64,000 nt of DNA from Bacillota bacterium (GTDB taxonomy: Bacteria; Bacillota_I; Bacilli_A; RF39; UBA660): assembly GCA_023430885.1 (NCBI GenBank), contig JAEYYH010000034.1, forward strand, positions 1 to 64,000, written 5' to 3'. Below, in pieces: positions 53,278-61,545 of the stretch (within the stretch, counting starts at the first letter, position 1; each line of letters begins with the position of its first letter). The position numbers and the translations under genes were made by a program. Below the pieces are notes generated by a model. It did not search any database. It had not been told where the DNA came from and saw nothing but the letters and a program-made list of their open reading frames with translations.

Positions 53278-55578
53278 ATGATAGTTACAGATGAACAACT
53301 TCCAACAATATTGGTTGTAAAAAGAGATGGCAAAAAAGTTGATTTTAACGGGTCAAAAGTTGCTATGGCTATTAAAAAAGGTTTTGATAGTGTAATTGAT
53401 GAGGACGCCGAAGAGGAAAAATATACGACAAAAGACATTCAAAAAGTATACCAAGGTGTTCTTAAGAGAATAAACAAGGAGTATGCAACAGAAGAAAAAA
53501 TAAAAATTGAAACAATTCAAGATATGATTGAAGATGAACTTAAGAAAAAAGGTTATGAAGATGTATATACTTCATTTGCTGAATACAGGGAAAGAAGAGC
53601 ACAATCTCGTCAATTGTTTGTCGATGAGAAGAAAATGCATAAATTCTTAAAAACAATCGAAAGTTTAGGACTTAAATCGGCTCGTGAAGAAGATGCAAAA
53701 AGAGAAAATGCAAATGTCGATGGCGATACAGCAATGGGAACTATGCTTCAATATGGTAGTACTGTATCAAGAGAGTTTGCTAAATCTTACTTAATGAAGA
53801 AAAAATTTGCTGAAGCTCATGACAATGGTGATATTCATATTCATGATATGGATTTTATGCCTATGGGAACTACTACTTGTTGTCAAATCGATTTAAATAA
53901 GTTATTTAAAAATGGTTTTTCAACAGGACATGGTCATTTAAGAGAACCAAATGATATTATGTCTTATGGAGCTCTTGCTGCAATTGCTATTCAATCAAAT
54001 CAAAATGATCAACATGGTGGTCAAGCCATACCAGCTTTTGATTATTATCTAGCACCAGGTGTTTTAAAAACATTTAGAAAACAGTTAAAACAAGTTATAT
54101 ATGATTTACTTGATTATTCAGGATTCTTAAATTTTATTAATATGGATAAAATAGTTAAAGAATTAGATAAAATAGAAACAATCGAATTTGATATTCATGA
54201 TTTAGATGAATGTGCTAAAGGTTCAGATGAAGTAAAACACATATTTGAAGTTGGAGCTAAGAAAGCTTTACAAAAAACAGATCGTATTACTTATCAAGCA
54301 ATGGAAGCTTTTATTCATAATTTAAATACAATGCATTCAAGAGCAGGGGCACAAGTTCCATTTTCTTCAATTAATTTTGGTACTGACATAAGTCCAGAAG
54401 GAAGAATGGTAATTAAAAACTACTTACTTGCTGCTGATGCAGGATTAGGAAAAAGTGAAACTCCAATTTTCCCCATATCAATATTTAAAGTAAAAGAGGG
54501 AACAAATTATAATCCAGGAGATCCTAATTATGATTTATTACAATTATCATTTAAAGTATCAGCAAAAAGATTGTTTCCAAACTTCTCATTCTTAGATGCA
54601 CCATTTAATAAAGTAGGTCTAAAAGAAGGAGATTTCAATACTGAAGTTGGTTATATGGGATGCCGTACACGTGTACTTGCAAATCATGTTGATCCTGAAA
54701 AATCTATAACTCCAGGACGTGGAAACTTATCATTTACATCAATTAATCTACCACGTTTAGGTATTAAACATGGAATGGTAACAAAGGAACAAGTAGATTT
54801 AGATGGTTTCTTTGCAGAATTAGAAGAAGTTCTTGAATTAGTAAAGGATCAATTACTTGAAAGATTTGAAATTCAATGTAATAGAAGATTATATAACTTC
54901 CCATTTTTATTAGGTCAAGGTATTTGGATGGACAGTGAAAAACTTAAACCAACTGATAAACTAAGAAAAGTATTAAAACACGGAACTTTGACTATAGGTT
55001 TTATTGGTCTTGCTGAATGTTTAAAAGCTTTAATTGGCAAGCATCATGGTGAAAGTGAAGAAGCTCAAGAATTAGGACTTAAAATAGTTACATTTATGAG
55101 AAATAAAGTAGATGAATTTTCAGATAGATATAATTTGAATTTTAGTGTTATTGCAACACCAGCTGAAGGTTTATCAGGAAGATTTACAAGAATTGATAGA
55201 GCAATCTATGGCAAAATTAAAGGCGTAACAGATAAAGATTATTATACAAATTCATTCCACATTCCAGTTTATTATAATATTTCAGTAGCAAGAAAAATTC
55301 ATTTAGAAGCTCCATATCATGCTCAAACATTAGGTGGACATATTACTTATATTGAGTTAGATGGTGATACTTCATCAAACATAAGTGCATTTGAAAGTAT
55401 TATAAGAATAATGAAGGAAGAAGGAATTGGATACGGTGCAATAAATCACCCAGTAGATAGAGATCCTGTTTGTGGATATGTAGGAGTTATTGGTGATGTT
55501 TGTCCAAAATGTGGACGTAGTACTGGTGAAGCTGTAAGTGTTGAAAAATTAAAAGATTTAGGCTGTGAATTAAAATAG
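53278..55578 (+). CDS. nrdD: Anaerobic (class III) ribonucleotide reductase
   Basis: 766 residues from ATG 53278, 8 bases after AGGAGG; the ATG at 53272 is only 2 bases from it. N-terminal ATP-cone (VVKRDGKKVDFNGSKV), then the glycyl-radical RNR barrel: HIHDMDFM, GGQAIPAFDYYLAPGV, and YMGCRTRVLAN with an active-site Cys. C-terminal PVCGYVGV carries the radical Gly, and CPKCGR with neighbouring Cys forms the zinc site. It makes dNTPs from NTPs without oxygen. Operon: nrdD, small ORF, nrdG. Confidence 0.97.
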   Translation: MIVTDEQLPTILVVKRDGKKVDFNGSKVAMAIKKGFDSVIDEDAEEEKYTTKDIQKVYQGVLKRINKEYATEEKIKIETIQDMIEDELKKKGYEDVYTSFAEYRERRAQSRQLFVDEKKMHKFLKTIESLGLKSAREEDAKRENANVDGDTAMGTMLQYGSTVSREFAKSYLMKKKFAEAHDNGDIHIHDMDFMPMGTTTCCQIDLNKLFKNGFSTGHGHLREPNDIMSYGALAAIAIQSNQNDQHGGQAIPAFDYYLAPGVLKTFRKQLKQVIYDLLDYSGFLNFINMDKIVKELDKIETIEFDIHDLDECAKGSDEVKHIFEVGAKKALQKTDRITYQAMEAFIHNLNTMHSRAGAQVPFSSINFGTDISPEGRMVIKNYLLAADAGLGKSETPIFPISIFKVKEGTNYNPGDPNYDLLQLSFKVSAKRLFPNFSFLDAPFNKVGLKEGDFNTEVGYMGCRTRVLANHVDPEKSITPGRGNLSFTSINLPRLGIKHGMVTKEQVDLDGFFAELEEVLELVKDQLLERFEIQCNRRLYNFPFLLGQGIWMDSEKLKPTDKLRKVLKHGTLTIGFIGLAECLKALIGKHHGESEEAQELGLKIVTFMRNKVDEFSDRYNLNFSVIATPAEGLSGRFTRIDRAIYGKIKGVTDKDYYTNSFHIPVYYNISVARKIHLEAPYHAQTLGGHITYIELDGDTSSNISAFESIIRIMKEEGIGYGAINHPVDRDPVCGYVGVIGDVCPKCGRSTGEAVSVEKLKDLGCELK

Positions 55579-55591
55579 AAGGAGAATTAGT

Positions 55592-55774
55592 ATGAAGGAT
55601 AATAAAATAGAAAAAACGGATCAAAAAGAAGAAAAAAAGATTGGTGAAGGCGTAGAATTTGAAAGAATTCGCCGCATTACTGGATATTTAGTAGGTACTG
55701 TAGATCGTTTTAATAACGGTAAACGTGCTGAAGAACATGACCGCGTTAAACATGATGTTTCAGGATTAGCTTAA
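55592..55774 (+). CDS. Small NrdD-associated protein
   Basis: 60 residues. EFERIRRITGYLVGTVDRFNNGKRAEEHDRVKH is a conserved block that in many Firmicutes occurs as a tiny ORF between nrdD and nrdG or as the NrdD tail; RITGYLVG resembles the glycyl-radical loop (R.CGYLG) but the Cys is missing. GAAGGAGAA precedes the ATG. Its stop overlaps the nrdG start (TAATG). Likely an accessory to NrdD; function unproven. Confidence 0.8.
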   Translation: MKDNKIEKTDQKEEKKIGEGVEFERIRRITGYLVGTVDRFNNGKRAEEHDRVKHDVSGLA

Positions 55775-56340
55775 TGAAAATTCGTTTAGCTTCTCCTATA
55801 CAGTATGATAGTATTGTTGATGGTGAAGGAATGCGCGCTGTACTTTGGACTCAAGGTTGTCCACACAATTGCCTTGGATGTCATAATCCAAAAACGCATG
55901 ATTTTAACGGTGGTTTTGTAACTGAAACAAGCGAACTTATGGAAGAACTAAAAGACAGTTTAAAGTATCAAGATGGAATTACACTGTCTGGTGGTGATCC
56001 TTTTATGCAAGCTGAGGCGGTAAACAAAATTGCTGAGTATGTTAGCCAGTTAGGAAAAAACGTATGGGCTTATACAGGATTTACATTTGAAGAACTAATT
56101 GAAATGAGTAAAACAAACATTCACATAATAGAACTTTTAAATAATGTTAATGTTCTTGTAGATGGTAAATTTATACTAGCTGAAAAGAGTATGGATTTAT
56201 ATTACAAAGGATCTAGAAATCAAAGAATTATTGATGTTAAAAAAAGTTTAAATAGTGATAAAGTAGTACTTATTAATAAGTATGCTAGTGAAAAAACGTA
56301 TGAAAACTTAATACAAAAAAAAGACTATATATTTGTTTAA
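55774..56340 (+). CDS. nrdG: Anaerobic RNR activating enzyme (radical SAM)
   Basis: 188 residues. CPHNCLGCHNPKTHDF (Cx3Cx2C, about 26-33) binds the radical-SAM 4Fe-4S cluster; LSGGDP (about 71-76) binds SAM. It makes the glycyl radical on NrdD. The start ATG overlaps the previous stop by one base (TAATG), indicating coupled translation. Confidence 0.96.
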   Translation: MKIRLASPIQYDSIVDGEGMRAVLWTQGCPHNCLGCHNPKTHDFNGGFVTETSELMEELKDSLKYQDGITLSGGDPFMQAEAVNKIAEYVSQLGKNVWAYTGFTFEELIEMSKTNIHIIELLNNVNVLVDGKFILAEKSMDLYYKGSRNQRIIDVKKSLNSDKVVLINKYASEKTYENLIQKKDYIFV

Positions 56341-56357
56341 TATATGGTCTTTTTTTC
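56317..56357 (+). terminator. nrd operon terminator
   Basis: AAAAAAGACTATATAT / ATATATGGTCTTTTTT, one G-U pair, T run; begins inside nrdG. Confidence 0.8.
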
Positions 56358-56358
56358 A

Positions 56359-56366
56359 CATATAAT
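56359..56366 (+). promoter_or_regulatory. -10 box of yunB, sigma-E-like
   Basis: CATATAAT (56359-56366) matches the sigma-E -10 CATACAAT at 7 of 8 positions and also contains TATAAT. Only 5 bases separate it from the ATG, implying a leaderless mRNA. -35 unclear. Confidence 0.35.
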
Positions 56367-56371
56367 ATAAC

Positions 56372-57142
56372 ATGAGAAGAAAAATAAAATTAAGAAAGAA
56401 AGTTTTCCACAGTAAAAAAATGAAAAAATCAAACTTATTATTAATTATAACCATTTTAATTATAATTTCTATTATTTTTGTATTCAAAATCATTAATTTA
56501 AAGGTAACACCAATATTAACAAATTACGCAGAAATAGAGATGAGAAAACTAGCCACTATAGTTATAGGAGATGCTGTAACAACTGAATTATCAAAAGAGC
56601 TAGATACTGAGTCTTTATTTATTATAAATAAGAATAATGATAGTAATATTGAAACTATAGATTTCAATACGGTAATTGTGAATAAGGTTTTAATTGCTGC
56701 AACAACTTCTATTCAAATAAATCTAAAATATTTAGAATCTGGACAAATAGATAAACTAACTATTGGTAAAGATGCATTAAGTAGCTATGATGAAGAAGCA
56801 CTTAGAGAAGGAATAGTCTATAGTGTTCCGATGGGAGCTGTTTTTAACAACTCTTTTTTAGCTAATTTAGGTCCAAAAATACCTATAAGATTTAATTTGG
56901 TTGGAGAAATTAAAGCTAATTTAAAAAGTACAATAACAGATTATGGAATAAATAGCGCGCTAATTGAAACTGTCATGCATCTAACATTAAATATAAATGT
57001 GATTCTCCCTATAGCAGCGAAGGAAATTTGTGTAGAATCAAACGTTCCTATATCAATGAAGATTATATCAGGAGAGGTTCCAGAATATTATCTAAACGGA
57101 TACAATCAAACTTCTTCTATTTTAACTTTGCCAGTGGAATAA
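56372..57142 (+). CDS. yunB: Sporulation protein YunB
   Basis: 256 residues. Basic N-terminus, one membrane span (about 21-42), then the YunB domain: VTPILTNYAEIEMRKLATIVI, YSVPMGAVFNNSFLANLGPKIPIRF, DYGINSALIETVMHL and VPISMKIISGEVPEYY match Bacillus YunB closely. YunB is made in the mother cell under sigma-E and is needed for normal sporulation. No ribosome site is seen before the ATG at 56372, and the -10-like box almost touches it; the ATG at 56420 also has no site. Supports an endospore-forming host. Confidence 0.92.
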   Translation: MRRKIKLRKKVFHSKKMKKSNLLLIITILIIISIIFVFKIINLKVTPILTNYAEIEMRKLATIVIGDAVTTELSKELDTESLFIINKNNDSNIETIDFNTVIVNKVLIAATTSIQINLKYLESGQIDKLTIGKDALSSYDEEALREGIVYSVPMGAVFNNSFLANLGPKIPIRFNLVGEIKANLKSTITDYGINSALIETVMHLTLNINVILPIAAKEICVESNVPISMKIISGEVPEYYLNGYNQTSSILTLPVE

Positions 57143-57181
57143 AATTACCTTATATGTTATAATTAAACTAGAGGTGTTATT

Positions 57182-58882
57182 ATGGCAAAGAAAAAGAAAT
57201 TAAGAACTAAAAATATTCTTTTACTCTTAATTTCACTAGTTTTAATTGGCGGTATCTTTTATGGTGGTAAATATCTTTTTACTAGAACAATGGGAATTGT
57301 TATTGAAAAAACAACTGATGCTTATATAGGAGCTACATCTCCTAGTGTGCAACTTTATAATATGGATTATACTGAGGCGGAAAAAGTTGTGCGTGGAACT
57401 AAAGTAACCCTATATGATAAAGACATCAAAAAAGAGGGGGAAAATGAAGAATCTGTGACTTATAAAAAAATTAGGTACGACAAAGAAAATTACTTAATTA
57501 ATCCGGATAATGTTGTATCAAAATATGAAGATGCAGTTATGGAAACTGCTAAATATGTAAGAACAAGTACAACCGTTTATGTAGATAGTGATAAGGCGGA
57601 TATAAAAAATTATTTAAAAAAAGGAACAACATTAGAAATAACGGGCTTTGATACAATTAATAAAGATGGTACAGTTAATATGTACAAAGTTAAAAGTGGA
57701 GATGTGGAAGGCTATGTATATTCGAAGTATTTAGTAGATACACAGGAATTAGCAAATGCTAATTATGATCAAGATGGTATTTATCAAATTCATGCAGCAA
57801 GACCAGATAATTTAGGCGGTGGTAGTGCAGCAAATTTAGATTATTATCCATATGAGAAACCTAATTTTAAAGATAATGTAATACCAACTTATGCAAAAAC
57901 AATATATATGAATGCTGGAGTAGTTAATAATGTAGACGCTTATATAGCATTTGCATTAAAGTATAAAGTTAATGCAATCGTTGTAGATATAAAGGAAGAT
58001 ACAGTTCCTGGTTATCCATCGAAAGTAATGCAAGAGTATTCACCAACGGCATATGGACGATCAGCAAACAGTTGGGATAATTATAAAACAGCTATTAAGA
58101 AGATAAAGGATGCTGGAATATATGTAATAGGAAGAATAGTAACATTTAAGGATACTTATTATATTACAGATCATCCAGAATCTGCTATTACAAGTACAGC
58201 AACAGGGAAACCGTATTTACATAATGGTTCTTACTGGCCAAGTGCTTTTGTAAGAAATGTTTGGGAGTATAATGTTAAACTAGCTGTTGAAGCAGTAACC
58301 GAAATGGGCTTTAACGAGATTCAGTTCGATTATATGCGTTTCCCAGACCGCAGTAATACGATTGAAAAACAAGGTTTAGTTAATATGAGAAATTCATATG
58401 GTGAAAGTAAAGCCCAAGCTTTGCAAACATTTTTAATGTACGCATGCGATGAAATCCATAAAGCTGGAGCTTATGTTTCAGTAGATGTATTTGGTGAAAC
58501 ATCAAATAGTTATGTAACAGCTTACGGTCAGTATTGGCCAGCTATATCAAATGTAATTGATGCTATAAGTGCAATGCCATATCCGGATCACTTTGATGCC
58601 GGACAAATGGGTTTGGCAACTCCTTGGACACAACCATATACATTAATAAAATTATGGGCGACTCAAGCAGCAACTAGACAAACTGAAATACCAACACCTG
58701 CCATTGCAAGAACTTGGATACAAGCATATAATGCTATAAAACCACCATATAATGAATATGGTGCAACTGAAGTTGGATACGAAATAAAAGGATTATTAGA
58801 TGGTGGATTAACAGGTGGTTTTATAACATGGAACAGTGGTTCTAATCTAGATAAATATAATAGTATAGCGACAGGATGGTAG
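57182..58882 (+). CDS. DUF4015 glycoside-hydrolase-like protein with SH3
   Basis: 566 residues. N-terminal anchor (ILLLLISLVLIGGIFYGG), a bacterial SH3-like region (about 110-190: VRTSTTVYVDSD, YKVKSGDVEGYVYSKYL), then a DUF4015 (GH13-like barrel) domain (about 230-566): AIVVDIKEDT, GIYVIGRIVTFKD, FNEIQFDYMRFP (acidic residues at the barrel end), GAYVSVDVFGET, FITWNSGS. The exterior location and SH3 domain suggest cell-wall glycan or surface polysaccharide as target. GAGGTG precedes the ATG. Confidence 0.85.
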   Translation: MAKKKKLRTKNILLLLISLVLIGGIFYGGKYLFTRTMGIVIEKTTDAYIGATSPSVQLYNMDYTEAEKVVRGTKVTLYDKDIKKEGENEESVTYKKIRYDKENYLINPDNVVSKYEDAVMETAKYVRTSTTVYVDSDKADIKNYLKKGTTLEITGFDTINKDGTVNMYKVKSGDVEGYVYSKYLVDTQELANANYDQDGIYQIHAARPDNLGGGSAANLDYYPYEKPNFKDNVIPTYAKTIYMNAGVVNNVDAYIAFALKYKVNAIVVDIKEDTVPGYPSKVMQEYSPTAYGRSANSWDNYKTAIKKIKDAGIYVIGRIVTFKDTYYITDHPESAITSTATGKPYLHNGSYWPSAFVRNVWEYNVKLAVEAVTEMGFNEIQFDYMRFPDRSNTIEKQGLVNMRNSYGESKAQALQTFLMYACDEIHKAGAYVSVDVFGETSNSYVTAYGQYWPAISNVIDAISAMPYPDHFDAGQMGLATPWTQPYTLIKLWATQAATRQTEIPTPAIARTWIQAYNAIKPPYNEYGATEVGYEIKGLLDGGLTGGFITWNSGSNLDKYNSIATGW

Positions 58883-58886
58883 AAAT

Positions 58887-59168
58887 ATGAAAAAAGTAAA
58901 AATAAATGAAAAAGATTATGAAGTAGTAGAGAATTATAAAGACGCATTAAAAGTAGATAATTTAAGCGAAATGGTAACTGACTATTTTGATAATTATGAT
59001 TATATATTAGGCGATTGGTCATATGGAAAACTTAGGTTAAAAGGATTTTGTGATAAACAAAATAAAATAAGAAATAATTTGAATTCTTATGAAAATATAA
59101 ATAATTATATAAAAAAATATTGTTCTTTTGAATGTCAGTACTTTATATTAAAGAAAATAAACGAATAA
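58887..59168 (+). CDS. yutD: YutD family protein
   Basis: 93 residues. YDYILGDWSYGKLRLKGF and INNYIKKYCSFECQYFILKK match the conserved core of Bacillus YutD (DUF1027). Cytosolic, function unknown. Starts 4 bases after the preceding stop, so cotranscribed. Confidence 0.88.
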   Translation: MKKVKINEKDYEVVENYKDALKVDNLSEMVTDYFDNYDYILGDWSYGKLRLKGFCDKQNKIRNNLNSYENINNYIKKYCSFECQYFILKKINE

Positions 59169-59169
59169 T

Positions 59170-59198
59170 TTGACAAAAAGGTATTTTTCTTATAAAAT
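59170..59198 (+). promoter_or_regulatory. Promoter of the NrtR-like gene
   Basis: TTGACA (59170-59175), 17 bases, TAAAAT (59193-59198). Confidence 0.75.
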
Positions 59199-59237
59199 AG
59201 TTCCCGTGTAAAAAAAACACAAAAAAGGAGTAGTTTT

Positions 59238-59909
59238 ATGAGTACCTTTACTAAAGATTATAACAATTTTTTAGAAACATTAATTACGATATTTACTGTA
59301 GATAAAGGAAGTTTAAGTGTTCTTCTTGTTCGTAAAAAAGATGAACCATACAAAGGTTATTGGATTTTACCAGGTAATATGTTAAAGAATACTGAAACAT
59401 TAGAGGATAATATTACTGATGCTGTACTTGATGATACAGGACTATTAAATGTATATATTGAACAGTGTTACACATTTAGTGGTTTAAAAAGAAATCCAGA
59501 CGAGAGAATAATTGCAACATCTTTTATGGGAATTGTAGATAGTAAGAGTGCTGAAATTAAAAGAGAAGAAAGACCAGAAGTAGTAAGTGAATGGTTTTCA
59601 ATAGATGCTATTCCGAAGATGGCATATGATAACGAAGACGTAATTAAAAGAAATATAGAATACCTTAAGAAAAAAATTGTTAATAGTAATGTACTAAAAA
59701 GTTTGTTTCCTAGTGACTTTACATTACCTGAACTTCAAAAAGTATATGAACAAATATTAGGAAAGAAATTAGATAGAAGAAATTTTAGAAAGAGATTCAT
59801 TAGTTTAAATCTAATTGAAGATACTAATGAAAAAAATATTGGATGCAATGGACGTCCAGCAAAATTATATAGATTTAAGGATGAAATAAAGCAAATAGAT
59901 CTATTTTAG
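59238..59909 (+). CDS. NrtR-like regulator with degenerate Nudix domain
   Basis: 223 residues. N-terminal Nudix fold (about 15-145, LLVRKKDEPYKGYWILPGN) joined to a C-terminal winged helix (about 160-220, FTLPELQKVYEQILGKKLDRRNFRKRF, GRPAKLYRF), the NrtR/COG4111 build. In the Nudix box GNMLKNTETLEDNITDAVLDDTG the REx2EE catalytic residues are replaced (DAVLDD), so hydrolysis is unlikely and ADP-ribose or a related ligand is probably sensed. NrtR proteins control NAD or sugar genes. AAAGGAG precedes the ATG; targets unknown. Confidence 0.85.
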   Translation: MSTFTKDYNNFLETLITIFTVDKGSLSVLLVRKKDEPYKGYWILPGNMLKNTETLEDNITDAVLDDTGLLNVYIEQCYTFSGLKRNPDERIIATSFMGIVDSKSAEIKREERPEVVSEWFSIDAIPKMAYDNEDVIKRNIEYLKKKIVNSNVLKSLFPSDFTLPELQKVYEQILGKKLDRRNFRKRFISLNLIEDTNEKNIGCNGRPAKLYRFKDEIKQIDLF

Positions 59910-59921
59910 GCGGGTGGTATT

Positions 59922-60422
59922 ATGAATAACAAAGGATTTGGAGTTATAAATATTTTGATTTTTGCAATTTTTGCAATGTTTGCAATATTTGTTTTTTATT
60001 CGTTTATAACGGGAGTTCTTGGCTTTATTCCAGAGAGTCATATTCCTAATTATACAAATGAGTATAGAAAATATTTTAAATCAGCAATAAGTAATGATGC
60101 AACTCTTATGGCCAATAATAATACCAATAAAATAGAATATAATAGTTATAGTGATATGGAAGTAGCAGTTAGTAAAGCTACAAAGAAATACATAGCAGAT
60201 TTTTATACTACGCTTTATGATAATGATCCTTTATATATAAAGGTAACAACATTACAAATTTATGATTATATAGATACATTAGAAGATGTAAGCAATAGTA
60301 ATATTATATGTACTGGTTATACAAAAGTTATTAAGACAGGTAATAATGTAACATATAATGCATATATTAATTGTGGCGATAATTATACCACAGAAGACTA
60401 TATTAGTAGATTAGATAATTAA
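59922..60422 (+). CDS. Membrane-anchored protein with pilin-like N-terminus
   Basis: 166 residues. MNNKGFGVINILIFAIFAMFAIFVFYSFI resembles a type IV pilin leader (KGF then a hydrophobic helix), but lacks the Glu5 and no pilin machinery is visible. The exterior part has one Cys pair (NIICTG, YINCGDN) that may form a disulfide. GGGTGG precedes the ATG; 12 bases after the NrtR-like gene. Function unknown. Confidence 0.6.
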   Translation: MNNKGFGVINILIFAIFAMFAIFVFYSFITGVLGFIPESHIPNYTNEYRKYFKSAISNDATLMANNNTNKIEYNSYSDMEVAVSKATKKYIADFYTTLYDNDPLYIKVTTLQIYDYIDTLEDVSNSNIICTGYTKVIKTGNNVTYNAYINCGDNYTTEDYISRLDN

Positions 60423-60446
60423 GGCTTGTAAAAGCCTTTTATTTTT
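60421..60446 (+). terminator. Terminator before the str operon
   Basis: AAGGCTT / AAGCCTT with T-rich tail. Confidence 0.7.
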
Positions 60447-60469
60447 CTGAAAATAAGTAATAAAAAGTG

Positions 60470-60498
60470 TTGACAATAAAGACTTAAAATGTTAATAT
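60470..60498 (+). promoter_or_regulatory. str operon promoter
   Basis: TTGACA (60470-60475), 17 bases, TAATAT (60493-60498). Confidence 0.85.
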
Positions 60499-60514
60499 AT
60501 TGTTGCATTCAACT

Positions 60515-60562
60515 AAAGGGTTTGCCTAGCGCAAACTTTTAATTAGTGTTAATATGAAACAC
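60515..60562 (+). promoter_or_regulatory. Structured leader of the str operon
   Basis: Hairpin 1: GTTTGC (60520-60525) / GCAAAC (60531-60536), extendable by AA-GG/TTTT pairs and followed by TTTT. Hairpin 2: GTGTT (60546-60550) / AACAC (60558-60562). Located between promoter and rpsL, a usual place for ribosomal-protein feedback sites; the binding protein is not known. Confidence 0.4.
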
Positions 60563-60593
60563 CTGGATGTGTGTAAAGAGAGGAGGACACAAA

Positions 60594-61013
60594 ATGCCTA
60601 CAATTAATCAATTAGTAAGAAAAGGTAGAACTGACAAGGTTAGAAAAAGTAAAGCCCCAGTTTTAGGAGTTGGATATAATAGCAGATTAAAAAAACAAAC
60701 AGATCAAAATGCTCCACAAAAACGTGGTGTTTGTACTCGTGTTGGTACAATGGCTCCAAAGAAACCAAACTCAGCTTTAAGAAAATATGCTCGTGTTAGA
60801 TTAAGTAATGGAATGGAAGTTACAGCTTACATCCCAGGAGAAGGACATAATTTACAAGAACATAGTGTTGTTTTAATTCGTGGAGGACGTGTTAAGGACT
60901 TAATCGGTGTTCGTTACCATATAATTCGTGGTACTATGGATACTGCTGGTATTGATAAACGTCGTCAAGGCCGTTCAAAATACGGTTCTAAGAAACCTAA
61001 AGCAGCTAAATAA
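60594..61013 (+). CDS. rpsL: 30S ribosomal protein S12
   Basis: 139 residues from ATG 60594 with GAGGAGG upstream; the in-frame GTG at 60567 is too early (S12 starts MPTINQL). Decoding-centre loop TMAPKKPNSALRKYARVRL is intact. The second loop reads RVKDLIGVRYHI: the Pro that is nearly universal in bacteria (KDLPGVRYH, E. coli Pro90 region) is Ile, codon ATC. Changes at that Pro alter streptomycin response in E. coli. The preceding Asp that RimO methylthiolates is kept. First gene of the str operon. Confidence 0.97.
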   Translation: MPTINQLVRKGRTDKVRKSKAPVLGVGYNSRLKKQTDQNAPQKRGVCTRVGTMAPKKPNSALRKYARVRLSNGMEVTAYIPGEGHNLQEHSVVLIRGGRVKDLIGVRYHIIRGTMDTAGIDKRRQGRSKYGSKKPKAAK

Positions 61014-61056
61014 TAAATTAAGTATTAATAAAATATAAACTGGGAGGAGGAATATT

Positions 61057-61524
61057 ATGCGTAAAAGACGTGCAGTTAAAAGAGATGTTTTAGCAGATCC
61101 AATGTACAATTCTAAATTAGTAACTAAGTTAGTTAACACAGTTATGTTAGATGGTAAAAAAGGAACTGCTCAAAGAATTTTATATAGTGCTTTTGATATG
61201 ATTAAAGAGAAAACTGGTGAAGAACCTGTAGATGTTTATGAAAAAGCAATGGAAAATATTAGACCAGCTCTTGAAGTTAAATCTCGTCGTGTTGGTGGTG
61301 CAAACTATCAAGTACCTATCGAAGTTAGACCTGACCGTAGTAATGCTTTAGCACTACGTTGGTTAGTTCAATACTCTCGTTTAAGAGGTGGACACTCAAT
61401 GGCTGAAAATTTAGCTAATGAAATTATTGATGCATCAAATGGTGTTGGTGCAGCAGTTAAAAAACGTGAAGATACACACCGTATGGCAGAAGCTAATAAA
61501 GCATTCGCTCATTACCGTTGGTAG
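61057..61524 (+). CDS. rpsG: 30S ribosomal protein S7
   Basis: 155 residues, usual length. MRKRRAVKRDVLADPMYNSKLVTKLVN and SRRVGGANYQVPIEVRPDR are S7 signatures; it nucleates folding of the 16S 3' domain. GGGAGGAGG precedes the ATG. In the str operon between rpsL and fusA. Confidence 0.98.
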   Translation: MRKRRAVKRDVLADPMYNSKLVTKLVNTVMLDGKKGTAQRILYSAFDMIKEKTGEEPVDVYEKAMENIRPALEVKSRRVGGANYQVPIEVRPDRSNALALRWLVQYSRLRGGHSMAENLANEIIDASNGVGAAVKKREDTHRMAEANKAFAHYRW

Positions 61525-61545
61525 TATTAAAGAAAGGAAACTATT

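Noticed and set aside
59922..60422. True type IV pilin
   Set aside because: The pilin-like N-terminus lacks Glu5 and no prepilin peptidase, ATPase or assembly genes are nearby.
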